From the NCBI GenBank assembly GCA_023382675.1, contig JAHDWN010000037.1, positions 1 to 62,204 on the forward strand: 62,204 nt of DNA, written 5' to 3'. The notes beneath the pieces were generated by a model. That model saw only the letters and a program-made list of their open reading frames with translations. It had not been told where the DNA came from and searched no databases. Below, piece by piece: positions 54,918-62,204 of this stretch. Source of the DNA: Anaerolineae bacterium (GTDB lineage Bacteria; Chloroflexota; Anaerolineae; Aggregatilineales; Phototrophicaceae). Numbering within the stretch: position 1 is the first letter of the stretch; each line of letters begins with the position of its first letter. Both the position numbers and the translations under genes were made by a program.

Positions 54918-56207
54918 ATGAGATGGATGTTTACTGCCGCTGTCTGTGCCGTGCTCCTACTGGGTGTTGTGGCCGGTGCGCAGGATGCGATGCCCGGCGA
55001 CTTGTATGTCGATGTGGGGCAATCCCTGGGCGCTATCAGCCCATACGTGCGGGCGAGCAATTACGGCCAGTCGGCGGTTCCGGGCGGCCTGGTGGAGGAG
55101 GCGCAGAACCTTGACGTGGCCTATCTGCGCCTGGGCGGGGGCTTCAGTGACCAGAACGACCTTCATACGTACGACATCGACAACTTCATGCTCGGTGTCC
55201 GCATCACGAGCGCAGTACCGGGCATCACGGTGCGGCTGCACGGCGGATCGCCGGAATTATCCGCCGAGAATGTGCGCTACGCCAACATCGAAAAAGGCTA
55301 CAACATCCGCTACTGGAGCATCGGCAACGAACCGAACTTATTCACCAACCAGTACGGCGACGATTATACGACCGAGCAGTTCGTTCGTGAGTGGCGCGCA
55401 CATGCCGAAGCTATGCTGGCGGTCGACCCCAACATCATCTTCGTCGGCCCGGACATCAGCCAGTACCCCGGTGTGCCCGATCAGAATCCCAAGGATTCCC
55501 AGGGCAACGACTGGATGGAGGAATTCCTCAAAGCCAATGGCGATCTGGTCGATATTGTCTCGATCCACCGCTACCCGTTCCCGCGCGGGAACGCACCGAT
55601 CACCATCGACGACCTGCGCGGCAATCCTCGCGAATGGGATGACAACATCATCCCCGACCTGCGCGCCGTCATTCAGGCGACGGTTGGGCATGACCTGCCG
55701 GTGGCCGTGACCGAGGTCAATTCGTCATGGGCGACGAACTCTGGTGGCGAAGCGACGATGGATTCGCACTATAACGCCATCTGGTATGCCGACGTGCTGG
55801 GGCGGTTGATCCGCCAGGGAGTGACTATCGCGGCGTATTGGAATTTCCAGAGCGTCGAGACCTCTTTCGGCATCCTCGTGCGCTATGAAGTGCGCCCGGT
55901 CTACTACACCTTCCTGATGTACAAGATGTTCGGCACGGAAGCCCTGATGTCGGATTCGAGCGATCCGGATGTGTCGGTGTTCGCTGCCCGCCGTGATGAC
56001 GGCGCATTGACGGTGATGGTCGTCAATCGCGGTTTGGACGAGACGACGAAATCGATCACGCTCGACAACTTCACACCTGCCGGAGAGGCCGAGGTCTGGC
56101 TGTTCGATCCCGATCACAACGCCGAAGCGATGGGCACGCAGCCGTGGGAGTCCACGATTACAGTGCCAGGGCAGTCCGTCACGCTCTACGTCGTGCCGGC
56201 TGCTTAA
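54918..56207 (+). CDS. Secreted clan-A glycoside hydrolase (GH39/GH51/GH44-like)
   Basis: 429 residues from ATG 54918, 7 bases after GGGAGG. The signal peptide ends near GAQDA (about 21). The TIM barrel carries the acid/base E138 (YWSIGNEPN) and nucleophile E266 (AVTEVNSSW), the clan GH-A pair. A C-terminal beta-sandwich (about 345-429; VMVVNRGLDETTKSITL) follows, as in arabinofuranosidases and xylosidases. The exact family cannot be fixed by eye. It probably releases the oligosaccharide imported by the preceding transporter. Confidence 0.82.
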   Translation: MRWMFTAAVCAVLLLGVVAGAQDAMPGDLYVDVGQSLGAISPYVRASNYGQSAVPGGLVEEAQNLDVAYLRLGGGFSDQNDLHTYDIDNFMLGVRITSAVPGITVRLHGGSPELSAENVRYANIEKGYNIRYWSIGNEPNLFTNQYGDDYTTEQFVREWRAHAEAMLAVDPNIIFVGPDISQYPGVPDQNPKDSQGNDWMEEFLKANGDLVDIVSIHRYPFPRGNAPITIDDLRGNPREWDDNIIPDLRAVIQATVGHDLPVAVTEVNSSWATNSGGEATMDSHYNAIWYADVLGRLIRQGVTIAAYWNFQSVETSFGILVRYEVRPVYYTFLMYKMFGTEALMSDSSDPDVSVFAARRDDGALTVMVVNRGLDETTKSITLDNFTPAGEAEVWLFDPDHNAEAMGTQPWESTITVPGQSVTLYVVPAA

Positions 56208-56235
56208 CACCGTGTCGGAATGTCATGTTTGACGC

Positions 56236-56268
56236 TGTCCCCTCCCTGATCGCGATGTGGAGGGGACA
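56236..56268 (+). terminator. Hairpin after the glycoside hydrolase gene
   Basis: TGTCCCCTCC and GGAGGGGACA form a 10-bp perfect stem with a 13-base loop, 29 bases past the stop; no T-run. Confidence 0.5.
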
Positions 56269-56363
56269 TGGTGCAAGTTGATTAGCGAGCAAGGCTTCAT
56301 AACCCGTCACGTATTCCATATTACTCGTTAGGGCTTTGACTTTCACTTAGAAGCGAGTCTATC

Positions 56364-57584
56364 GTGTCTTCCTCAGTCCGTACCATCGTGCTCATCTGGT
56401 TGTTGTGGTCTGTGACCATCATCGGCTTTCAGACCATCGTGCAGAATCGTTTCCAGCCCAATCGCCCGGATCGGGCGCTGGAATGGACGCCGAACGAGAC
56501 GGCGCGTAACAGCCAGAATGACAAACCCTATCTCGTCGATCCCTTCATGAACAACCAGGTTTCCTGGGACTCAGAGTTCTACTTATCGATTGGGACAGTC
56601 GGCTACGATGACCCGAATGTCAGATTAGTCACGACGCCGGAAGGCGAGTTCTCGATGAACTACGCTTTCTTCCCCTTCTACCCGCTCATGATCCGGGTCG
56701 TGCGTGCGCCGCTCACGTTGTTTGGACTGTCGCCCATCGGTGCATCGACCCTTGCCGGCGTGATTATCTCGCTGGTCGGGACGCTCGCGGCGATGCTCGC
56801 GCTCTACGACATGACACGGGATGAGCTTGAGGAACGGGGTGGCGTGCGGGCTGCCTTCTATCTTTTGGTCTTTCCCTCATCATTCTTCCTGGCGCAGGTC
56901 TTCGCCGAGGGGCTGTTCCTCGGCCTGGCCTTTGGCAGCCTGGCGCTCTTGCGCCGGGATCGCTTTTTGCATGCGGCGCTTCTGGCGGGCTTGGCGACGT
57001 GGACGCGCACCATCGGTGCCGTGCTCGTCATCCCATTGGCGCTCTCATGGTTGGGATTAGTCGACTGGCGCAGCTTCAAGCCTCGTCGCCCGGTACAAAC
57101 GCTCCTGCTGCGCGCGGCGCTGGTCTTCACGCCTGTGGTTGCCTACCTCATCTGGCAGGCAGCGCTGGGGCATCAGTTCCAATTGGTTGAAGAGAACTGG
57201 TTCGGGCGGACTGCCTTTGATTTCAAGCGCTTCTTGGATGGAACACAGTACGCGCTGGAGCAGTTCTTCAACGGCAGCAACATGCAGATGCGTGTTTACT
57301 TCGGCATCGAGTTCGCGGCTGTGATCTTTGCGCTGGTGTCTTGTGTGCTGGTCGTGCGCCGCTATCCGGCACTGGCGATCTTCGGCGTGCTCGCCGTCTT
57401 GATCCCGCTCACCAGCGGTGCGCCGCAAAGCCTGGTGCGCTACGTCCTGGCGGTACCCGCGATGTATATTACGCTCAGTCGCTGGGGGCAGCATGAAGTC
57501 TTTGACCGTGCATGGACGGTGTTCGGTGTGCTGCTGTTGAGTCTGCTGACGGCGCTTTTCACCTTCGACATGTGGGTGGCGTGA
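56364..57584 (+). CDS. PIG-V-like integral membrane mannosyltransferase
   Basis: 406 residues from GTG 56364. There are about eight to nine TM helices. The first external loop contains NNQVSWDSEFYLSIGTVGY, matching the acidic W-D-x-x-xY catalytic loop of GT-C enzymes of the PIG-V type. YAFFPFYPLMIR and AFYLLVFPSSFFLAQVFAEGLFLGLAF are further family signatures. It likely uses polyprenyl-phosphate mannose to modify a lipid or surface protein. No ribosome site is evident and it stands alone. Confidence 0.8.
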   Translation: MSSSVRTIVLIWLLWSVTIIGFQTIVQNRFQPNRPDRALEWTPNETARNSQNDKPYLVDPFMNNQVSWDSEFYLSIGTVGYDDPNVRLVTTPEGEFSMNYAFFPFYPLMIRVVRAPLTLFGLSPIGASTLAGVIISLVGTLAAMLALYDMTRDELEERGGVRAAFYLLVFPSSFFLAQVFAEGLFLGLAFGSLALLRRDRFLHAALLAGLATWTRTIGAVLVIPLALSWLGLVDWRSFKPRRPVQTLLLRAALVFTPVVAYLIWQAALGHQFQLVEENWFGRTAFDFKRFLDGTQYALEQFFNGSNMQMRVYFGIEFAAVIFALVSCVLVVRRYPALAIFGVLAVLIPLTSGAPQSLVRYVLAVPAMYITLSRWGQHEVFDRAWTVFGVLLLSLLTALFTFDMWVA

Positions 57585-57670
57585 GATACATAGAAAACGA
57601 AAGTAGCCTTCAACCAACAAGTGAATTTGCGGTATGATGGCACACGATGTCCGAACACAACGGAGGTGGT

Positions 57671-58717
57671 GTGCTAAACGTCCGCACATTGGTGAAATTC
57701 GCCGTCCTGTGGATCACTCTGGCCGGACTCGCGCAGGCTCATGTCAGCCCGGCCGCTGCCCAGGGGCATCCTGGCTGCGCAAACATCACGTACGATACCC
57801 CGCAGACGCCAGAATGTGACGCGATCATGGCTGCACAGCCCTATCCCGACGTAGAGCGAATTCCGTTCGACCTCGGTGTGATCGCGGGGCAGGACTTCAT
57901 CTACTTCGACGCCGACGTCGTCAAACTCTACAATCGGCCTGATGGCGACGAGATTGGCATCCTCACTGCTGGCCGCAGCAGCTACGTTAACGTGCTGCAG
58001 ACGTCTGGCGATTGGGCGGAGATTCGCCCCAACCGTTGGGCATCGCTCGAAAATGCACACTTTGCCACACCTTCGACTTTGACCGGCGTGCTCATCAACC
58101 AGATGGAGATGCCCTTTGCCTGGGCGATTTACGACCACTGCACGTCACTCACGCCGGGTGGGCCGCGCAACTGCCGGCAATCAGGCTCGTTCCAGCGCTA
58201 TGACCTGATGAACATCTATGCCACCGTCACCGTCGGCGAGTGGGACTGGCATCTCGTCGGGCCGGGGCAGTGGACAGTGCAAACCAACCTCAGCATTGTG
58301 CATCCCACATCTCCCGCCGTGTTCAGTTGGCGCTGGGTTGGGGTGAGCACCTACGAGCAGAACCTCGTCGCGTACGAGGGCGAGCGTCCTGTTATGGCGA
58401 CGCTCGTCTCAACGGGAGATATGGACGAGGAACAATGGCGCACCGATCCCGGTACCTGGAACGTCGATCTGTTCTGGGATGTGGGGCCGATGGAAGGTGC
58501 CGCTGGAAGCGACGATTTCTACGCGCTCGATCAGGTTCCGTACCACATGTATTTCAACTGGCGCGAGGCGCTTCACGGCGTCTACTGGCACGATAACTTC
58601 GGTTACTACTGGTCACATGGCTGTGTCAACCTCAGCGTCAGCGATGCGAAGTGGCTATGGGACAATTGGGTTATCCTGGGCACCCGTGTGTATGTGTACG
58701 ACGAGAAGCCGGGCTAA
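57671..58717 (+). CDS. L,D-transpeptidase (YkuD family), secreted
   Basis: About 348 residues. GTG 57671 is preferred because GGAGG lies 4 bases upstream and a signal peptide begins at once (LNVRTLVKFAVLWITLAGLAQA); ATG 57647 would add eight residues. A region resembling an SH3-like wall-binding domain (about 70-120, VVKLYNRPDGDEIGILTAG) is followed by the YkuD domain with HDNFGYYWSHGCVNLSVSDA, holding the catalytic His and Cys. It makes 3-3 peptidoglycan links or attaches wall proteins. Its 3' end overlaps acpS by 4 bases. Confidence 0.9.
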   Translation: MLNVRTLVKFAVLWITLAGLAQAHVSPAAAQGHPGCANITYDTPQTPECDAIMAAQPYPDVERIPFDLGVIAGQDFIYFDADVVKLYNRPDGDEIGILTAGRSSYVNVLQTSGDWAEIRPNRWASLENAHFATPSTLTGVLINQMEMPFAWAIYDHCTSLTPGGPRNCRQSGSFQRYDLMNIYATVTVGEWDWHLVGPGQWTVQTNLSIVHPTSPAVFSWRWVGVSTYEQNLVAYEGERPVMATLVSTGDMDEEQWRTDPGTWNVDLFWDVGPMEGAAGSDDFYALDQVPYHMYFNWREALHGVYWHDNFGYYWSHGCVNLSVSDAKWLWDNWVILGTRVYVYDEKPG

Positions 58718-59091
58718 ACACCGTGTCTGTCCCCCATGGCGACGACCATCGCCGTTGCGTATCTATCCGTGTGCGTCAGGCTGATGTCCCAGCTATGGAG
58801 TCCGATTTCAGCAGCCAGCGCCGAGGCCTTGCCGTGGAGATAGAGCGAGGGGCGTCCGCGCGCGTCACAGATGATCTCAATCTCGCGCCAGCTTACGTCG
58901 CCAATCCCTGTGCCGAATGCCTTGCCGACTGCCTCTTTACAGGCCAGCCGCGCAGCCAGGCGATGCGGCTGATCCTGACATTGAGTACGCTCTGAAGGTG
59001 TGAAGAAGCGATTGAGAAAACGCTCGCCCAGGCGCTCGATCCCGTGCTCGACGCGCTCGATCTCGATCATGTCAATTCCGCAGCGCAGCAT
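58714..59091 (-). CDS. acpS: Holo-[acyl-carrier-protein] synthase
   Basis: 125 residues. The Mg2+/CoA motifs are intact: CGIDMIEIERV (D7), the FTPSERTQCQ segment, RLACKEAVGKAFGTGI and SLTHTDRYATAMVVA. It transfers phosphopantetheine from CoA to acyl carrier protein for fatty-acid synthesis. No ribosome site stands out. It is convergent with the transpeptidase gene, 98 bases downstream of ftsH and separated from it by a terminator. Confidence 0.95.
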   Translation of the reverse strand: MLRCGIDMIEIERVEHGIERLGERFLNRFFTPSERTQCQDQPHRLAARLACKEAVGKAFGTGIGDVSWREIEIICDARGRPSLYLHGKASALAAEIGLHSWDISLTHTDRYATAMVVAMGDRHGV

Positions 59092-59132
59092 CTTGCATAC
59101 CTACCGATGTGTGGTCGCCAATAGAAACAAAA

Positions 59133-59163
59133 ATCGGAGTCTGAGTGATTTTCAGACTCCGAT
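59133..59163 (-). terminator. Intrinsic terminator of ftsH
   Basis: ATCGGAGTCTGA and TCAGACTCCGAT form a 12-bp perfect stem with a 7-base loop, 27 bases after the ftsH stop on the - strand, followed by TTTTGTTTCTATT. Confidence 0.88.
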
Positions 59164-59189
59164 AAAACCGCGCGCACTACACCCGTGGG

Positions 59190-61160
59190 TCAGTCTCCGC
59201 TTTGAACGGGTGAAGTCGCAAGCTCTTCCTCGCGCTCGGCCTTGCCCGCGAGTTCCAACACGCGCGATCCCTCGACGACTTCGTTATTGAGAAGTTCGTA
59301 CGCCAGCGCCTGGAGTTTCTCCTGGTTTTCCTCAATCAGCGCTCGCGTTTCTTCGTAGGCCTTATCGACGATGTGGCGCACTTCGGAATCGATGCGGGCG
59401 GCGGTCGCTTCGCTGTACGTGCGCCCCTGTGAAAGCGAGTAGCCGAGGAATGGCTGGCGCTCATCTTCGCCGAAGTTGAGCGGGCCGATGGCATCACTCA
59501 TGCCGAACGTCCCGACCATCCGCCGAGCCAGCGACGTGACGCGCTGTAAGTCGTTAGAAGCGCCGGTTGTGATCTCGCCGATGGCGACTTCTTCGGCAGC
59601 GCGCCCGCCGAGCAGGACGTGCATCTGCGCCAGCAGATACTCCTTCGAGTAATTGCGCCGGTCGTCTTCCGGCATGATCGCCGTCACGCCGAGCGCCTGG
59701 CCGCGCGGGACAATGGTGACTTTGAGCACCGGGTCTGCCCGTGGTGTCAGCGCGGCGACCAGCGCATGACCGGCTTCGTGGAAGGCTGTCACGCGGCGCT
59801 CGTGCTCGTTCGACAGCGGCGGACTCTGCGTGCCCAGGATGATACGATCGAAAGCATCGAAAAAGTCGCTCATGGTGATGCGCTTGCGCGAACGACGGGC
59901 GGCAGTCAGCGCGGCTTCGTTCGTCAGGTTGGCAATATCCGCGCCAGAGAAACCGATGGTCGCCTTCGCCAACTGCTCCAGGTTGACATCTTCGCCAAGC
60001 GGCTTGCCGCGCACATGGACCTTGAGGATGTCGAAGCGGCCTTTACGATCCGGCAGCGCGACCGTCACCTGGCGGTCGAAACGACCGGGACGCAGCAGTG
60101 CGGGGTCGAGCACGTCAGGGCGGTTGGTCGCTGCCATCACAATCACGGATTCGGTGCGGTCGAAGCCGTCCATCTCAGCCAGCATCTGGTTGAGCGTTTG
60201 TTCGCGCTCGTCGTTGCCGCCGCCCAGGCCAGCCCCTCGCTGACGCCCCACAGCGTCGATCTCATCGATGAAGACGATGGCTGGCGCAGCGGCCTTGGCG
60301 CGGTTGAAGAGATCACGCACACGGCTCGCGCCGACGCCGACGAACATCTCGACAAATTCCGAGGCGGCTATGCTGAAGAAGGCGACATTCGCCTCGCCCG
60401 CGACAGCGCGTGCCAGCAAGGTCTTGCCGGTGCCGGGCGGGCCGACGAGCAAAACGCCGCGCGGTATGCGCGCACCCAGCGCGATGTACTTGTCCGGCTC
60501 TTTCAGGAAGTCAACGATTTCTACCAGCTCGGATTTCGCCGCTTCCTGCCCCGCGACATCAGCAAACGTCACCTTGGGGCGTTCGGCGCTGTATTCGCGT
60601 GCCTGCGTGCGCCCAAAGCCGAAGACGCCTGTCATCTGGCGCTGCGCCCGGCGTGTCGACCAGATGAAGAAGCCAAGCAGCAGAATCAGCGGCCCCCAGT
60701 TGAACAGGAACAGCAGAATCGGGTTGATCTCGTTGGTGCGCGCGACCACGGTCACGCCCTTCTCGCGCAAGTCATCAACCAGCGATGAATCTGGCACTGG
60801 GAGCAGGGTGGTCGAGAACTCTCGCGAAGTTCGCTGGACTGCGCCCTGTGCCAGCAGCGGTGATCCATCTTCAGGAAAAGTGATGGCGCTGCGGAACGTG
60901 CCGCGGACTTGATCCTGTTGAAGAACAACTTCCTGAACATTGCCCGCGTCGACCTGAGTGCGGAACACCGAATAGGGAACATCGATCACCGGATTGGGCG
61001 CGACGCTGCTGACCATCTCAGGTACGCGCAAGGTAAACCACAGCAGCAGCACAAGCCCGACGACCAGCCAGGCCCAACGCGGGATCTGGAACTGTGGCGG
61101 TTTATCCCCATCGTCTGATGGGGTATTTTGATCTGGCTTTTTGTTAGGTGGAAATTGCAT
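59190..61160 (-). CDS. ftsH: ATP-dependent zinc metalloprotease FtsH
   Basis: 656 residues from ATG 61160 ([10 protein letters not shown]); in-frame codons before it are not typical. An N-terminal cytoplasmic tail leads to TM1 (about 29-45), an external domain, TM2 ([19 protein letters not shown]), the AAA+ module (Walker A GPPGTGKT, Walker [27 protein letters not shown]) and the M41 protease with HEAGH. It degrades membrane and short-lived regulatory proteins as a hexamer. The C-terminus has a helical end with EREEELA. Confidence 0.96.
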   Translation of the reverse strand: MQFPPNKKPDQNTPSDDGDKPPQFQIPRWAWLVVGLVLLLWFTLRVPEMVSSVAPNPVIDVPYSVFRTQVDAGNVQEVVLQQDQVRGTFRSAITFPEDGSPLLAQGAVQRTSREFSTTLLPVPDSSLVDDLREKGVTVVARTNEINPILLFLFNWGPLILLLGFFIWSTRRAQRQMTGVFGFGRTQAREYSAERPKVTFADVAGQEAAKSELVEIVDFLKEPDKYIALGARIPRGVLLVGPPGTGKTLLARAVAGEANVAFFSIAASEFVEMFVGVGASRVRDLFNRAKAAAPAIVFIDEIDAVGRQRGAGLGGGNDEREQTLNQMLAEMDGFDRTESVIVMAATNRPDVLDPALLRPGRFDRQVTVALPDRKGRFDILKVHVRGKPLGEDVNLEQLAKATIGFSGADIANLTNEAALTAARRSRKRITMSDFFDAFDRIILGTQSPPLSNEHERRVTAFHEAGHALVAALTPRADPVLKVTIVPRGQALGVTAIMPEDDRRNYSKEYLLAQMHVLLGGRAAEEVAIGEITTGASNDLQRVTSLARRMVGTFGMSDAIGPLNFGEDERQPFLGYSLSQGRTYSEATAARIDSEVRHIVDKAYEETRALIEENQEKLQALAYELLNNEVVEGSRVLELAGKAEREEELATSPVQSGD

Positions 61161-61222
61161 TTCGATAATGTCCCGATGTGAACGGACAACTACATGAGAA
61201 TTGTAACCTCTCATTCCGGATA

Positions 61223-61263
61223 AGGGTAATCTTTAGACGTTAGATAGATATAAATATTACCCT
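61223..61263. promoter_or_regulatory. Inverted repeat in the divergent ftsH promoter region
   Basis: AGGGTAAT (61223-61230) and ATTACCCT (61256-61263) lie 25 bases apart with an A/T-rich centre, upstream of ftsH and of the + strand gene at 61350. The spacing suits a regulator contacting both arms; the factor is unknown. Confidence 0.3.
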
Positions 61264-61349
61264 CAGCAATCTTGAGAATGCCACGATTTAGTCAATTTGC
61301 GCGCGTGTTCCGCATGTATAATGCGAGTCTAAGAAAGGAACACAAGATT

Positions 61350-61982
61350 ATGGTGGAACGCAAAACTTCCTCGCAGCCTGATTCTACAGTGTCCGCGCGC
61401 ACAAATCTCGAACGCAGCAGCCAATCGTTACGGACAGATTCGCTTGATGTCCCCTGGATGGTTAGTCAGTTCTTACACGGCGATGGCGATTTGCATAACG
61501 AACTGGCACAAAGGTATCCCAATCAGCCGCTGATGTCGCTGTTTTCGAGTCGTGTCAGCGAAACGTCGCCTCAGCATGGCTTCGCTACCTTATCAACGCA
61601 GGATGGCTGGGCGAGTATCATCGTGGAAGTCGATGGTTCCACCTACAATACCACGTTCGCGTTTTCGATGGCATCGATGCTGACCTTGCGTTTCGATCTG
61701 GAGTCGCTCAGCGATCTCGACCGCTCTCAATGGCTGGAGCAGGTGGCTCGCGGCCAGCAGAAGGTCAATATTTTGTGGGGCAGATTGCGCTGGCGCAGCG
61801 ATTACATGATCTGGAGCCAGCGACAGCATTACACCAACGTCTATGCTTTTTCTCAGCAGCATCACATCGAAGCGGCAGCCCGGCTCACGCCCGACGTTAC
61901 CAAAGCGTTGATCGAGTGGTTGGGGGAGCGCTGGCAGCCCCAGCAATCTCAGGATGAGGGCGAACTCTCTGTGAGTTGGTAG
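61350..61982 (+). CDS. Conserved-looking cytoplasmic protein, unknown function
   Basis: 210 residues from ATG 61350, about 9 bases after AAGAAAGGAA; a TATAAT lies at 61317-61322. After a Ser/Thr-rich unstructured N-terminus (1-~30) it has a mixed alpha/beta body: GWASIIVEVDGSTYNTTFAF, LSDLDRSQWLEQVARGQQKVNILWGRLRW and IWSQRQHYTNVYAFSQ, with many aromatic residues. I do not recognise a family. It is divergent from ftsH and might share control with it. Confidence 0.75.
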   Translation: MVERKTSSQPDSTVSARTNLERSSQSLRTDSLDVPWMVSQFLHGDGDLHNELAQRYPNQPLMSLFSSRVSETSPQHGFATLSTQDGWASIIVEVDGSTYNTTFAFSMASMLTLRFDLESLSDLDRSQWLEQVARGQQKVNILWGRLRWRSDYMIWSQRQHYTNVYAFSQQHHIEAAARLTPDVTKALIEWLGERWQPQQSQDEGELSVSW

Positions 61983-62204
61983 CCCTCCAATCGATATTGG
62001 GTATTAGGCTCAGTATATAAGAAGAAGATTTATCTGCGGATATGTCGTGACACGACATGTATATCACGCATTTGTGTTGTGGCGTACACGACGATAGACT
62101 GTGGCCGGTTGTAGATTGGGATTGAGATCGGGAGATAGGAGCAAGGACAGGGGAGGAGGAGTCAAGGGCAGAGGCGGACGAGCGTGGTTGGCAGCGACGT
62201 ACTC
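61983..62204. other. Non-coding right end
   Basis: No open frame of note. A purine-rich, G/A-biased stretch (about 62125-62175) precedes the window edge. I see no further gene, terminator or repeat that I can support. Confidence 0.5.

Noticed and set aside
59619-60788. 389-codon + strand frame opposite ftsH
   Set aside because: Shadow of the AAA+ domain of ftsH.
62100-62204. Purine-rich end as a third copy of the dispersed repeat
   Set aside because: G/A-rich but lacks the shared CTCCC/GGGAG core and inverted ends.

Overview
The window reads as a chromosomal segment of a GC-rich bacterium, most likely a member of the Chloroflexota (Anaerolineae-like). This is inferred from the mix of genes: several sugar ABC transporters, Rex, a nusA-ylxR-infB-rbfA-nrnA operon, MreB, FtsH, an L,D-transpeptidase, a TIR-WD40 protein and a Pro/Thr-rich surface protein. 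There is no phage, no insertion sequence with a transposase, and no CRISPR array. Apart from one tRNA-Leu(UAG) there are no standard RNA genes.

Layout. 1-8840 is a catabolic island. A + strand operon (SIS protein cut by the window edge, shikimate-dehydrogenase-like protein, FAD oxidoreductase, PfkB kinase, phosphotriesterase-family hydrolase) faces a - strand operon (ribose-type ABC importer plus a stand-alone MetE-like methyltransferase). Together they look like uptake and breakdown of an unidentified sugar or sugar acid. 9506-12494 holds mreB, a methyltransferase, an MgtC-like protein and rex. 12996-18451 is a MacB-like ABC export operon with two adaptor genes in tandem and a truncated hydrolase gene wedged between ATPase and permease. 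A glycosyltransferase and an orphan response regulator follow. 20628-26192 is the - strand nusA operon. 26449-34810 carries a secreted GH17-like hydrolase with FG-GAP-like repeats, a KDG-kinase-like protein, a large TIR-TM-WD40 protein and an ABC-2 exporter. That exporter is preceded by a near-consensus promoter and a strongly structured, terminator-ended RNA region.

36308-38490 is a TetR-MFS pair in which both genes have the same 15-bp palindrome upstream, a convincing two-site regulon. 38479-43000 holds membrane proteins, a lipoprotein, a VOC protein and an FAD oxidoreductase. The last is divergent from an unusual LuxR-HTH/hydrolase fusion. 44486-49772 is bounded by tRNA-Leu and an exact 19-bp copy of its 3' end in the geometry of an integration scar. 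It carries four accessory genes (YagU-like membrane protein, ABM monooxygenase, Pro/Thr-rich exported protein, AfsR-like NB-ARC regulator) and no integrase.

49936-56207 is a LacI-controlled carbohydrate locus: a perfect 20-bp operator, lacI, binding protein, two permeases and a secreted clan-A glycoside hydrolase. The window ends with a PIG-V-like mannosyltransferase, an L,D-transpeptidase, acpS, ftsH and an unknown protein.

The main points for follow-up are the RNA upstream of the exporter, the receptor-like TIR-WD40 protein, the tRNA-bounded island, the uncharacterised sugar pathway at the left end, and the paired TetR operators.
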